DNA of 7,122 nt from Acidimicrobiaceae bacterium (GTDB lineage Bacteria > Actinomycetota > Acidimicrobiia > Acidimicrobiales > Bog-793), in the NCBI GenBank assembly GCA_003170375.1, contig PMZN01000081.1, forward strand, positions 178 to 7,299, read 5' to 3'. The notes under the pieces were generated by a model that saw only the letters and a list, made by a program, of their open reading frames with translations, was not told the DNA's origin and made no database searches. Shown here one piece after another: positions 1-5,860 of this stretch. Both the position numbers and the translations under genes were made by a program. Position 1 is the first letter of the stretch. Each line of letters begins with the position of its first letter.

Positions 1-327
1 GGCGGGTCGGAAGAGCTTCGTTTCGCTGCGGAGCCTGGGCTCGCGATCGGCGAGCTCTCCGTTCGGCTCCGTGCTCCCGTCACCGAAGGACCGCCCGGCG
101 AATACCTGGTTCCGGTGCCGCCCGTTCCCGCGCTGGTGGCGGAGCTCGCCGCGTGGCTCGCCGAGCGAGATCTCCAATTGGGCGACCTTCGGGCGGGTCG
201 CCAGCGGCTCGAAGACGTCTTCCTCCGCTTGACGGGCTCCGCGACCGCCAAGCCCGCGAGCGGAACCTGCGATAGCGCCTCGTCGGCCTCCGAGCGGCCG
301 AGCCGCAGGAGGAGGGCGCGGCGATGA
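1..327 (+). CDS. ABC transporter ATP-binding protein, C-terminal fragment (DrrA-like)
   Basis: This is the 3' end of a gene whose start lies left of the window; 108 codons and a TGA are visible. The Walker A, signature and Walker B motifs are all outside, so the call rests on the tail and the context. Residues around 77-83 of the fragment (LEDVFLRLTG) match the 'L-x-DVFL-x-LTG' ending typical of DrrA/CcmA-type exporter ATPases. It is followed by a low-complexity tail rich in Ala, Ser and Arg. The stop overlaps the start of the ABC-2 permease gene in an ATGA, which indicates translational coupling and a shared complex. The protein would power export at the cytoplasmic face of the membrane; the substrate is unknown. 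The reading frame is certain. The exact family is inferred from the short tail and the partner gene. Confidence 0.8.
   Translation, partial: GGSEELRFAAEPGLAIGELSVRLRAPVTEGPPGEYLVPVPPVPALVAELAAWLAERDLQLGDLRAGRQRLEDVFLRLTGSATAKPASGTCDSASSASERPSRRRRARR
307..316 (+). promoter_or_regulatory. Ribosome binding site of the ABC-2 permease
   Basis: AGGAGGAGGG lies inside the end of the ATPase gene. Its second AGGAGG ends 8 bases before the ATG at 324, an ideal Shine-Dalgarno spacing that fixes the permease start. Confidence 0.75.
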
Positions 328-1046
328 AATTTCGAGCGCTTCGGGCACAGGTCGCCGCCGAGACCCGGATGACACTCCAGCGCGGCGAGACGTTGCTTGT
401 CACGCTGGGAATCCCCGTAGTGCTCCTCGTCTTCTTCACGCTGGTGCCCGTCCTGGCGACGGGTACTCGCCATCGTGTCGACTTCCTGGCCCCAGGTGTC
501 CTCGCGCTCGCCGTCATGTCCACGGCGATGGTCAGTCTCGGCATCGCGACCGCCTTCGAACGCAGCTACGGAGTCCTGAAGCGGCTCGGCGCCACGCCGC
601 TCGGGCGGCCTGTGCTGCTCACGGCGAAGATCGCGTCGGTCATCGTCGTCGAGATCATCCAGGTCGTCCTCCTCGTAGGCGTCGCGCTCGCGCTCGGCTG
701 GCGGCCGCACCCCTCCGCCGGGCTCGCCGTCATCGCCGTGCTCCTGGCAACTATCGCGTTCGCCGGAATCGGGCTCGCGATGGCCGGCGCGCTCCGGGCC
801 GAGGTGACGCTCGCCGTCGCGAACGGCGTCTATGTGATCCTGCTGCTCATCGGCGGCGTCATCTTCCCGTTGCATGAGCTTGGGAGTCTGGCCTCTTTCG
901 CTCGCCTGCTCCCGACAGCAGCACTGTCGGACGCGCTGCACAGCACGCTCGGATCCGGCGCGAGCGCAACCGAAGCCTGGGTCGTGCTCGCTCTCTGGGC
1001 GGTTGCAGCGCCTGTGGTGGCCGCCGTCACCTTCAAATGGGAGTGA
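324..1046 (+). CDS. ABC-2 type transporter permease (DrrB-like)
   Basis: This 240-residue integral membrane protein is the channel-forming partner of the upstream ATPase, probably working as a homodimer in the cytoplasmic membrane. About six hydrophobic segments can be read at residues 22-46, 53-77, 101-126, 133-156, 162-183 and 217-237. That is the usual six-helix ABC-2 topology with a short cytoplasmic N-terminus. Between helices 2 and 3, residues 79-95 (ERSYGVLKRLGATPLGR) match the ER-x-x-G-x-L-x-R-L-x-x-TP loop characteristic of ABC-2 permeases. The ATG overlaps the ATPase stop and has a strong ribosome binding site. Length is normal for the family. The exported substrate cannot be told. 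In several actinobacteria an exporter of this type sits beside heme A synthesis genes (established knowledge, from memory), so a link to heme or cytochrome oxidase assembly is possible but unproven. Confidence 0.88.
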   Translation: MKFRALRAQVAAETRMTLQRGETLLVTLGIPVVLLVFFTLVPVLATGTRHRVDFLAPGVLALAVMSTAMVSLGIATAFERSYGVLKRLGATPLGRPVLLTAKIASVIVVEIIQVVLLVGVALALGWRPHPSAGLAVIAVLLATIAFAGIGLAMAGALRAEVTLAVANGVYVILLLIGGVIFPLHELGSLASFARLLPTAALSDALHSTLGSGASATEAWVVLALWAVAAPVVAAVTFKWE

Positions 1047-1071
1047 AGACGGCCGGCCGGTGCCGACAGTG

Positions 1072-1983
1072 TCAGTGGTAGCGGACGATCACGTCGACCG
1101 CCATCGCCACGAAGACCACGGTGATGTAGGTGATCGAGTACGTGAACAGGCGCATGGCGCTTTTCGGTGTCCCGTTCTCGCGACGCAAGCGCAAGGCGTC
1201 TGCGAGGTAAAGGCCGCCGGCGAGGGCGGCCGCTACCCAATAGATCCACCCAGAGTGATCGACGACACCGAACACGAAGGACGTGGCGACCAACGCCAGC
1301 GAGTACAAGATGATCTGGCGCGCCACCCGTTCGAAGGGCACCACCACCGGCAACATCGGGACGTTCGCCGCCTTGTAGTCGTCCTGATAGCGCACCGCCA
1401 GGGCCCAGAAGTGTGACGGCGTCCAGATCACGATCATCGCAAACAGCACGATGGCAGGCCAGGCAAGGTGGTCGGTGACCGCGGTCCAGCCGACGAGCAC
1501 CGGGACCGCCCCTGCGGCGCCGCCGATGACGATGTTCTGCGTCGAGCGGCGCTTCAGGCCGATCGAGTAGACGAAAACGTAGAAGAGGGCTGCTGCGAGA
1601 GCGAGCAGAGCCGAGAAGAGATTGACCGCCCGCCAGAGCAGCAGGAATGCAGCAGCCTCGAGGACGATCGAGAAGATGACCGCAGCCGTCGGAGTGACCG
1701 CGCCGGTGACGATCGGCCGGTGACGCGTGCGGTGCATCACGGCATCTATGTCGCGGTCGACGAACATGTTCGCCGCATTGGCGCCGCCAGCCGAAAGCGT
1801 ACCCCCGACGAGTGTCGCGACGATCAACCACCACCCGGGAATGCCCTTCGCGGCCACAACCATCGTCGGGAGCGTCGTGACAAGCAGCAGCTCGATGATC
1901 CGAGGCTTTGTGAGCGCCACGTACGCTCTGAGCTTGAAGCTGGCCGAGCGGCGCGGCATCAAAACGGTCGTGACCTGCGCCAT
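1072..1983 (-). CDS. ctaB: Protoheme IX farnesyltransferase (heme O synthase)
   Basis: CtaB transfers a farnesyl group from farnesyl diphosphate to the 2-vinyl group of heme B, giving heme O, the precursor of heme A for aa3-type oxidases. It is a UbiA-superfamily membrane prenyltransferase. The 303-residue product shows both aspartate-rich motifs: N69-x2-N72-x3-D76-x3-D80 followed by MHRTRHRP, and H191-FWALAVRYQ-D201-D202-Y followed by KAANVPMLP. The conserved YSIGLKRRSTQN loop lies at 139-150, and about nine hydrophobic helices are visible. Length is typical. The ATG at 1983 has almost no Shine-Dalgarno sequence, but a TATACT six bases upstream fits leaderless initiation; the Met at residue 9 is an alternative start. 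The gene converges on the ABC permease (25-bp gap) and diverges from ctaA, whose enzyme uses its product. Confidence 0.96.
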   Translation of the reverse strand: MAQVTTVLMPRRSASFKLRAYVALTKPRIIELLLVTTLPTMVVAAKGIPGWWLIVATLVGGTLSAGGANAANMFVDRDIDAVMHRTRHRPIVTGAVTPTAAVIFSIVLEAAAFLLLWRAVNLFSALLALAAALFYVFVYSIGLKRRSTQNIVIGGAAGAVPVLVGWTAVTDHLAWPAIVLFAMIVIWTPSHFWALAVRYQDDYKAANVPMLPVVVPFERVARQIILYSLALVATSFVFGVVDHSGWIYWVAAALAGGLYLADALRLRRENGTPKSAMRLFTYSITYITVVFVAMAVDVIVRYH

Positions 1984-1989
1984 CTCGCA

Positions 1990-1995
1990 AGTATA
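1990..1995 (-). promoter_or_regulatory. Candidate -10 element of a leaderless ctaB transcript
   Basis: On the minus strand TATACT lies six bases before the ctaB ATG, so transcription would begin at or next to the A of the start codon. Leaderless mRNAs with a TANNNT box at this distance are common in actinobacteria. The start lacks a good ribosome binding site, which supports this. No clear -35 hexamer is seen at 16-18 bases upstream. Confidence 0.45.
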
Positions 1996-2063
1996 GAAGT
2001 GGCCTCAATCGATCCGGCCGCGGCAGCACAGTGGCACGACGGTACAGAATGGTGGCTTGAGCC

Positions 2064-3023
2064 GTGCGAGCATACGATCCGAAGGCGGTGCGCCTGCCCC
2101 GTTTCTCACCCGCCACCGTACGCAAGGTGGCCTTGGTTTCGGTGATCTGCTACGCGCTGCTGGTGGTGAGCGGCGGCGCAGTGCGGCTGACGGGCTCCGG
2201 GCTCGGGTGCCCCGACTGGCCCTCGTGCTTCCAGCACCACCTGACGGCCGTGTCCTCGTTCCACCCGATCGTCGAGTTCGCCAACCGGCTCGTGAGCGCA
2301 GCGGTCACATTGGTCTCTGTCGCAGCCCTCGCCATGGCGGCGCTCCGAACGCCTCCCCGCCGGGACCTCACCCTGTTCGGTGCGGGATTGGTTGCCGGCA
2401 TCGCGGCTCAGATCGTGCTCGGCGGCCTAGTCGTGCTCTTCAAGCTCAATCCCTATCTCGTCGCCCTCCACTTCGTGTTGACGATCGTGATCCTCGCCGA
2501 CGCGATCGTGCTGTACCACCTGTCCGGCAGCCGCGCGACCCGTGTTCAGCCCGTCGTCGGAAGAGATCTCGCCCTTCTCGCGCGGTTACAGCTGAGTACC
2601 CTCACGCTGCTCACAATCATCGGGACCGTGGTAACGGGTGCTGGCCCTCACGCGGGTGGCCCCGGCGCCAAACGGATCCCGATCGCGTTCCGAGACATCG
2701 CCGAAGTGCACTCCACCGTTGCGCTCTTCCTCATCGGTTTGACCCTTGCGTCGCAATTCGCCTTCCATCACGCGAATGTGCCGCAGGTCGTACTTCGTCG
2801 CGGGCGTATGTTCATCGAGGTGATGGCGCTTCAAGGAGCGCTCGGCTACCTGCAGTACTTCCTGCACGACGCTGCTTGGGTGGTGGAGCTCCACCTGGCA
2901 GGGGCGACAACGCTTTGGATCACGGGGATCGGTTTCTACCTGTCGTTGCATCGGCACCCTCTCGAAGCGACCGATAGTGCTCCCTCGAGTGGGCACGCCG
3001 ATACCGTCGCTCTCGGCACCTGA
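2064..3023 (+). CDS. ctaA: Heme A synthase (COX15/CtaA family)
   Basis: This enzyme oxidises the C8 methyl group of heme O to a formyl group, giving heme A for cytochrome aa3 oxidase. It is an eight-helix membrane protein with two pseudo-symmetric four-helix halves. Diagnostic motifs are [19 protein letters not shown] at 37-55, with a cysteine pair (C49, C55) in the first outer loop; H67-x3-E71-x3-R75 in helix 2; H136 in helix 4; H216 (EVHSTVA); and H277 (ELHLAGA). These four histidines lie where the family carries its heme ligands. The 319 residues are normal for an actinobacterial or Bacillus-type enzyme. The start is a GTG with only a weak ribosome binding site; the in-frame GTG at 2088, preceded by GAAGG, is an alternative and removes no conserved part. 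The gene diverges from ctaB and leads the clpS group, whose start is 7 bases after its stop. Confidence 0.95.
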   Translation: MRAYDPKAVRLPRFSPATVRKVALVSVICYALLVVSGGAVRLTGSGLGCPDWPSCFQHHLTAVSSFHPIVEFANRLVSAAVTLVSVAALAMAALRTPPRRDLTLFGAGLVAGIAAQIVLGGLVVLFKLNPYLVALHFVLTIVILADAIVLYHLSGSRATRVQPVVGRDLALLARLQLSTLTLLTIIGTVVTGAGPHAGGPGAKRIPIAFRDIAEVHSTVALFLIGLTLASQFAFHHANVPQVVLRRGRMFIEVMALQGALGYLQYFLHDAAWVVELHLAGATTLWITGIGFYLSLHRHPLEATDSAPSSGHADTVALGT

Positions 3024-3030
3024 CCGGGCC

Positions 3031-3342
3031 ATGACCGGGATTCCGATCGGCTCGACCGCCGTTCCGACAGAAGTCGAGCGCCCCGAGACGCACGAAGTGG
3101 CGGCGCCGGAGCTGCCGTGGCTGGTGATCGTGTGGAACGATCCGATCAACCTCATGAGCTACGTGACCTACGTCTTCCAAAAGCTGTTCGGCTATTCGCG
3201 GGGAAAGGCTCACAAGCTCATGCTCGACGTCCACTACAAGGGCCGCGCCGTCGTCTCCAGCGGACCGAAAGAGCGAGCTGAGCTCGACGTCGCCCGGCTA
3301 CACCAACATGGGCTCTGGGCAACGATGGAGCACGGCGGATGA
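3031..3342 (+). CDS. clpS: ATP-dependent Clp protease adaptor protein ClpS
   Basis: ClpS binds proteins that carry destabilising N-terminal residues (Leu, Phe, Tyr, Trp) and delivers them to a Clp ATPase-protease for degradation, the bacterial N-degron pathway in the cytosol. The 103-residue product has a disordered, acidic and Pro-rich N-terminus (1-28) and then the ClpS fold: [18 protein letters not shown] at 28-45, [19 protein letters not shown] at 53-71, and a C-terminal GLWATME. N36 and D37, M42 and H68 correspond to the N-degron pocket residues known from E. coli ClpS (N34/D35, M40, H66), so substrate binding should be intact. I chose the ATG at 3031 over the GTG at 2977 because it gives a family-like N-terminus and avoids overlap with ctaA. 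There is no clear ribosome binding site, so coupling to ctaA termination is likely. Its stop overlaps the next start (ATGA). Confidence 0.95.
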   Translation: MTGIPIGSTAVPTEVERPETHEVAAPELPWLVIVWNDPINLMSYVTYVFQKLFGYSRGKAHKLMLDVHYKGRAVVSSGPKERAELDVARLHQHGLWATMEHGG

Positions 3343-3929
3343 GCTTTCGACGCCGGATCCGCCCGTCGAGGGGCGGAGGTTACGAGGTGCGCCTCGCCGC
3401 CGAGGAGCGCACGCTGCTCACGGTGCTACCCGGTCACCTCATGTCCCTACTCGAGGGTGCGGGCGAAACGCCTTCGGGCGACCTGCCCGATGCTCTGCGG
3501 CGACTGCTTCCTCCCGCATACACGACCGACCCCGACGCCGAGCGTGCCTATGTGTCGATGACCCGTCAGGACCTCGTCGAGCACCACCGAGAGTCGCTCG
3601 AGACGATGTCGGCCACGGCGAGGGCGACCTGGCTCGACGATGAGCAGCTCGTCGCATGGCTCGCCGCGCTGAACGACCTCCGGCTCGCCCTCGGATCGAT
3701 GCTCGGGGTGACCGAGGACGATACCGAGGCACCGATGGGCGATGCACATCAGGCCGAGTGGATCGCTTATCTGTACCTGGGCGCCCTCCAAAGTGAGCTC
3801 ATCGACGTCCTCGAGCGAACCCTGCCCGACCCCGTCGCCGGCGCCGACGACCTCGTACCGGAGGATCATTGGGGCGAACCACCGGGCGGACTGCGCTGGG
3901 ACGGCACACCGCAACCGAGAGATCCATGA
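3339..3929 (+). CDS. DUF2017 family protein (ClpS-linked, function unknown)
   Basis: This 196-residue soluble, mostly helical protein resembles the actinobacterial DUF2017 family, whose genes usually follow clpS directly. Recognisable family-like stretches are [18 protein letters not shown] at 54-71, W107[21 protein letters not shown] ending at 128, and a hydrophobic helix at 140-160 ([20 protein letters not shown]). The N-terminus is basic ([11 protein letters not shown]) and the C-terminus is Pro/Gly-rich. There is no signal peptide, membrane segment or catalytic motif that I can name. The start overlaps the clpS stop in an ATGA, and its own stop overlaps the next gene in the same way, so the three are almost certainly co-translated. 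A role alongside ClpS, for example in substrate selection or regulation, is an inference from this constant linkage. No biochemical function is known to me. Confidence 0.85.
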   Translation: MSFRRRIRPSRGGGYEVRLAAEERTLLTVLPGHLMSLLEGAGETPSGDLPDALRRLLPPAYTTDPDAERAYVSMTRQDLVEHHRESLETMSATARATWLDDEQLVAWLAALNDLRLALGSMLGVTEDDTEAPMGDAHQAEWIAYLYLGALQSELIDVLERTLPDPVAGADDLVPEDHWGEPPGGLRWDGTPQPRDP

Positions 3930-5284
3930 GCGCGGGTCCGGCTGTGCCCCGTCTGCTCGCGATCATGGGCTCGGGCGAGACGGCGCCGACGATGGTGAAG
4001 GTCCATCGCCAACTGCTCGAGAGGTTGGGGCCGCCGCCAGTCCCAGCAGTCCTGCTCGATACCCCGTTCGGCTTCCAGGAGAACGTCAAGGAGATCGCCG
4101 CGCGTGCGGTCACCTACTTCCGCGAGAGCCTTCAGGCGACGATCGCCGTCACCGGGCCGTCGGCGGGCGCCGAGGGCCCGAATGGCGGCGTCGAGCGGGC
4201 CGCGTTCACCGACGAACGGCTCGTGACCGCGGTCCGAGACTCGCGTTACGTCTTCGCAGGACCAGGAAGCCCGAGCTATGCGTTGAGGAAGTGGCAGGGT
4301 ACCGTTATCCCGAGCTTGCTCGTCGAGAAGCTGCTGCATGGCGGCTGCGTCGTATTCGCGAGCGCCGCAGCGCTGACGCTCGGCATCGCGACGGTGCCCG
4401 TGTACGAGATCTACAAGTGCGGTGAAGATCCGCACTGGCTCGAGGGTCTCGACGTCACGTCGGCGGCGGGGATTCGGGCGGCAATCATCCCCCACTACGA
4501 CAACAACGAGGGTGGGACGCACGACACCCGTTTCTGCTATCTGGGTGAGCGGCGTCTTTCGATCATGGAGAGGGATCTGCCTGACGGAGCCTTCGTGCTC
4601 GGAGTCGACGAGCACACCGCCTGCATTTTCGATCTTGACGCCGGCACTGCATCGGTGGAGGGAAGGGGCGTGGTGACCGTACGCGCCGCAGGCCGTTCTG
4701 CGACCCTGCCGAGCGGCCAAGCTCTCCCCATCGCCCGGATACTCGAGACCGCTGAGGCACTCGCCCGCGGAGGCGCTGGCCAAGAGGCGGGCGAGCAAGG
4801 AGCGGACCGAGCACCCGCCCCCGATGACGCGCGGTCGTCAAGTGTTGGCCGGCTGGCGAGCACGTCGCCGCTCGTCGATGTCGTACGTGAGCGTGAGGCT
4901 GACTTTGCCACGGCAGTCGCCTCTCGAGACATGGCACTTGCCGCGAGCATTGTGCTCAATTTGGAGCGGGATGTCACAGAATGGTCGACGGACATCCCTG
5001 CCGGAGATGAACTCGAGCGGGCGCACGCCAGCCTGCGCTCGCTCATCTTGGAGCTCGGCCGATTGTCCGAGGCAGGAGCTCGCGACCCCCGGCAGGTCAT
5101 CGGGCCATTCGTCGAGGCGCTCTTGGAGCTCCGGAACGCTGCGAGACAGGACCGTCGCTTCGCGGACGCCGATTTCGTGCGGGAACGCCTCGCCGAGTCC
5201 GGGATCGAAGTGCGCGATACTCCCGACGGCAGTGAGTGGTTACTTGCGGGCGAAGGCACCGCCGGAACGGAGGCCGGCGCCTGA
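3926..5284 (+). CDS. Cyanophycinase/S51-like domain fused to a CysS C-terminal-like domain
   Basis: This 452-residue protein has two parts. Residues 8-260 look like a class I glutamine-amidotransferase fold of the cyanophycinase/peptidase S51 type: an opening strand and loop (LLAIMGSGE, 10-18), FAGPGSPSYALR at 110-121, a nucleophile-elbow-like FASAAALTLG at 144-153 with S146 as candidate nucleophile, PHYDNNEGG at 189-197 supplying H190, and GVDEHTA at 226-232 resembling the S51 'GIDE-x-TA' strand. The usual G-x-S-A-G elbow is altered. After a polar linker (about 280-312), residues 313-440 are helical and resemble the C-terminal region of cysteinyl-tRNA synthetase. LLELRNAARQDRRFADAD at 399-416 and ESGIEVRDTPDGSEW at 424-438 are the clearest stretches. 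No HIGH or KMSKS motif is present. The ATG at 3926 overlaps the upstream stop. Hydrolysis of a peptide or amide is plausible; the substrate is unknown. Confidence 0.75.
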   Translation: MSAGPAVPRLLAIMGSGETAPTMVKVHRQLLERLGPPPVPAVLLDTPFGFQENVKEIAARAVTYFRESLQATIAVTGPSAGAEGPNGGVERAAFTDERLVTAVRDSRYVFAGPGSPSYALRKWQGTVIPSLLVEKLLHGGCVVFASAAALTLGIATVPVYEIYKCGEDPHWLEGLDVTSAAGIRAAIIPHYDNNEGGTHDTRFCYLGERRLSIMERDLPDGAFVLGVDEHTACIFDLDAGTASVEGRGVVTVRAAGRSATLPSGQALPIARILETAEALARGGAGQEAGEQGADRAPAPDDARSSSVGRLASTSPLVDVVREREADFATAVASRDMALAASIVLNLERDVTEWSTDIPAGDELERAHASLRSLILELGRLSEAGARDPRQVIGPFVEALLELRNAARQDRRFADADFVRERLAESGIEVRDTPDGSEWLLAGEGTAGTEAGA

Positions 5285-5326
5285 TAATTTTGCTTCTTCA
5301 CTACGTCGCTTCCGCCTTCGGGTCGA

Positions 5327-5402
5327 GCCCCCATCGTCCAGCGGCCGAGGACATCGCCCTTTCAAGGCGGAAACACGGGTTCGAATCCCGTTGGGGGTGC
5401 CA
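5327..5402 (+). tRNA. tRNA-Glu (anticodon UUC), CCA encoded
   Basis: The cloverleaf closes fully. The acceptor stem GCCCCCA (5327-5333) pairs with TGGGGGT (5392-5398), with one G-T pair at the end. The anticodon stem TCGCC/GGCGG encloses the loop CTTTCAA, giving anticodon TTC. The T arm is ACGGG-TTCGAAT-CCCGT (5375-5391). The discriminator is G5399, and CCA is encoded at 5400-5402. It delivers glutamate at GAA and GAG codons. It lies 42 bp after the fusion gene with no terminator visible between them. Its 3' half is the likely integration target of the adjacent element. Confidence 0.97.
5375..5402 (+). other. Putative attachment site (attL) in the tRNA-Glu 3' end
   Basis: The T arm and 3' acceptor strand of the tRNA border DNA that carries an integrase and a probable excisionase reading toward it. 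Tyrosine integrases commonly recombine within a tRNA 3' end, leaving the gene intact on the integrase side. No second copy of this stretch is present in the window, so the partner site must lie to the right if it exists. The exact crossover bounds cannot be read here. Confidence 0.4.
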
Positions 5403-5470
5403 GTCATTTGACCAGCTAAACGGCACTTTTTTGGCCCTCGCTAGAGGTTGTTGAGTCGCACCATGCGCGG

Positions 5471-5492
5471 TTCGTGCGCGATTCGTGCGCGA
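5471..5492 (+). repeat. Perfect 11-bp tandem direct repeat, possible integrase arm sites
   Basis: TTCGTGCGCGA occurs twice back to back (5471-5481 and 5482-5492), about 70 bp from the tRNA 3' end. Short direct repeats at this distance from the core are where the N-terminal domain of lambda-type integrases binds. The function is inferred; the repeat itself is directly visible. Confidence 0.6.
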
Positions 5493-5575
5493 TGGGCCGC
5501 GAGCTCTGCGCCGCGGCGGCCTTGGCTATGAGGCTCGAACGCGATTCACGCGGCGACAACGAGGCGCAGGCAGCG

Positions 5576-5833
5576 TCATACGCGGACGCAGGCCGAAGGT
5601 GCCCATTGCGCGTCTTCCCAGGTTCCATCCGAAAGATCGTCCGACAGGTGTCGCGCCGATCTGTCGGCTGCCGCCTTCGAGACTTGGTGGCCACAGAGAT
5701 GCAGCGCGACGCCGATGCCGATCTCGTCGTAGCCGGTCCTTCCGCCACGCCAGCAAGCTAACGGGATCGGCTCATCACTGCGAGGCAGTCTGCCGTCGCA
5801 GCAACCGCCTCCGATCGCTGGCGCTTGGGTGAC
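5576..5833 (-). pseudogene. Possible coding remnant downstream of the integrase
   Basis: On the minus strand, 85 codons are open between two in-frame stops (TGA at 5834-5836 and at 5576-5578). There is no ATG and no ribosome binding site. From the middle on, the translation has a balanced, protein-like composition (GRTGYDEIGIGVALHLCGHQ, then a polar stretch ending near ACVRV) with G/C-rich third positions, unlike the Arg-rich shadow frames around it. I do not recognise the sequence. It may be the tail of a gene that has lost its start, or chance. Confidence 0.2.
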
Positions 5834-5860
5834 TCACGCGGCAGCCGAGCCGATGTGCGC

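Larger units (their letters stand above)
5403..5860. other. Element end between tRNA-Glu and integrase; no convincing gene
   Basis: These 458 bp follow the tRNA and precede the integrase stop. Short open frames exist on both strands, but they are Arg/Ser/Ala-rich, lack ribosome binding sites and overlap one another. The most gene-like stretch is on the minus strand at 5576-5833 and has no ATG start. The 11-bp tandem repeat at 5471-5492 is the only repeat I see. A T6 run at 5427-5432 lacks a strong hairpin. The segment most likely combines the integrase-binding attachment region with decayed coding DNA. Confidence 0.5.

Noticed and set aside
1047..1071. Possible bidirectional terminator between the permease and ctaB
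   Set aside because: GGCCGGCC is self-complementary but has no proper loop, and no T run follows on either strand.
830..2125. A 431-codon minus-strand open frame
   Set aside because: It runs through ctaB in another frame and antisense to the permease end. The translation is Arg/His/Asp-rich with no hydrophobic or domain pattern, the usual GC-rich shadow.
2057..2977. A 306-codon plus-strand open frame
   Set aside because: It is a frame-shifted shadow of ctaA, Arg/Pro-rich, whereas the ctaA frame shows all the family motifs.
2977..3030. Upstream GTG start that would lengthen ClpS by 18 residues
   Set aside because: It overlaps the ctaA end by 47 bp and adds residues unlike ClpS N-termini. 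The ATG at 3031 fits better.
3869..3925. Upstream ATG start that would lengthen the fusion protein by 19 residues
   Set aside because: It overlaps the DUF2017 gene by 61 bp and adds a Thr/Arg-rich segment. The ATG at 3926 gives the ATGA overlap seen at the previous junction.
4537..5334. A 265-codon minus-strand open frame
   Set aside because: It is antisense to the fusion gene, Ser/Arg/Ala-rich, and runs into the tRNA.
5403..5440. Possible terminator after tRNA-Glu (T6 run at 5427-5432)
   Set aside because: The preceding bases form only a 4-bp stem with a tiny loop (GTCA-TT-TGAC), not placed directly before the T run.
5474..5761. A 95-codon plus-strand open frame after the tRNA
   Set aside because: It has no ribosome binding site, starts inside the 11-bp repeat, has an Arg/Ala-rich composition, and overlaps competing frames on the other strand.
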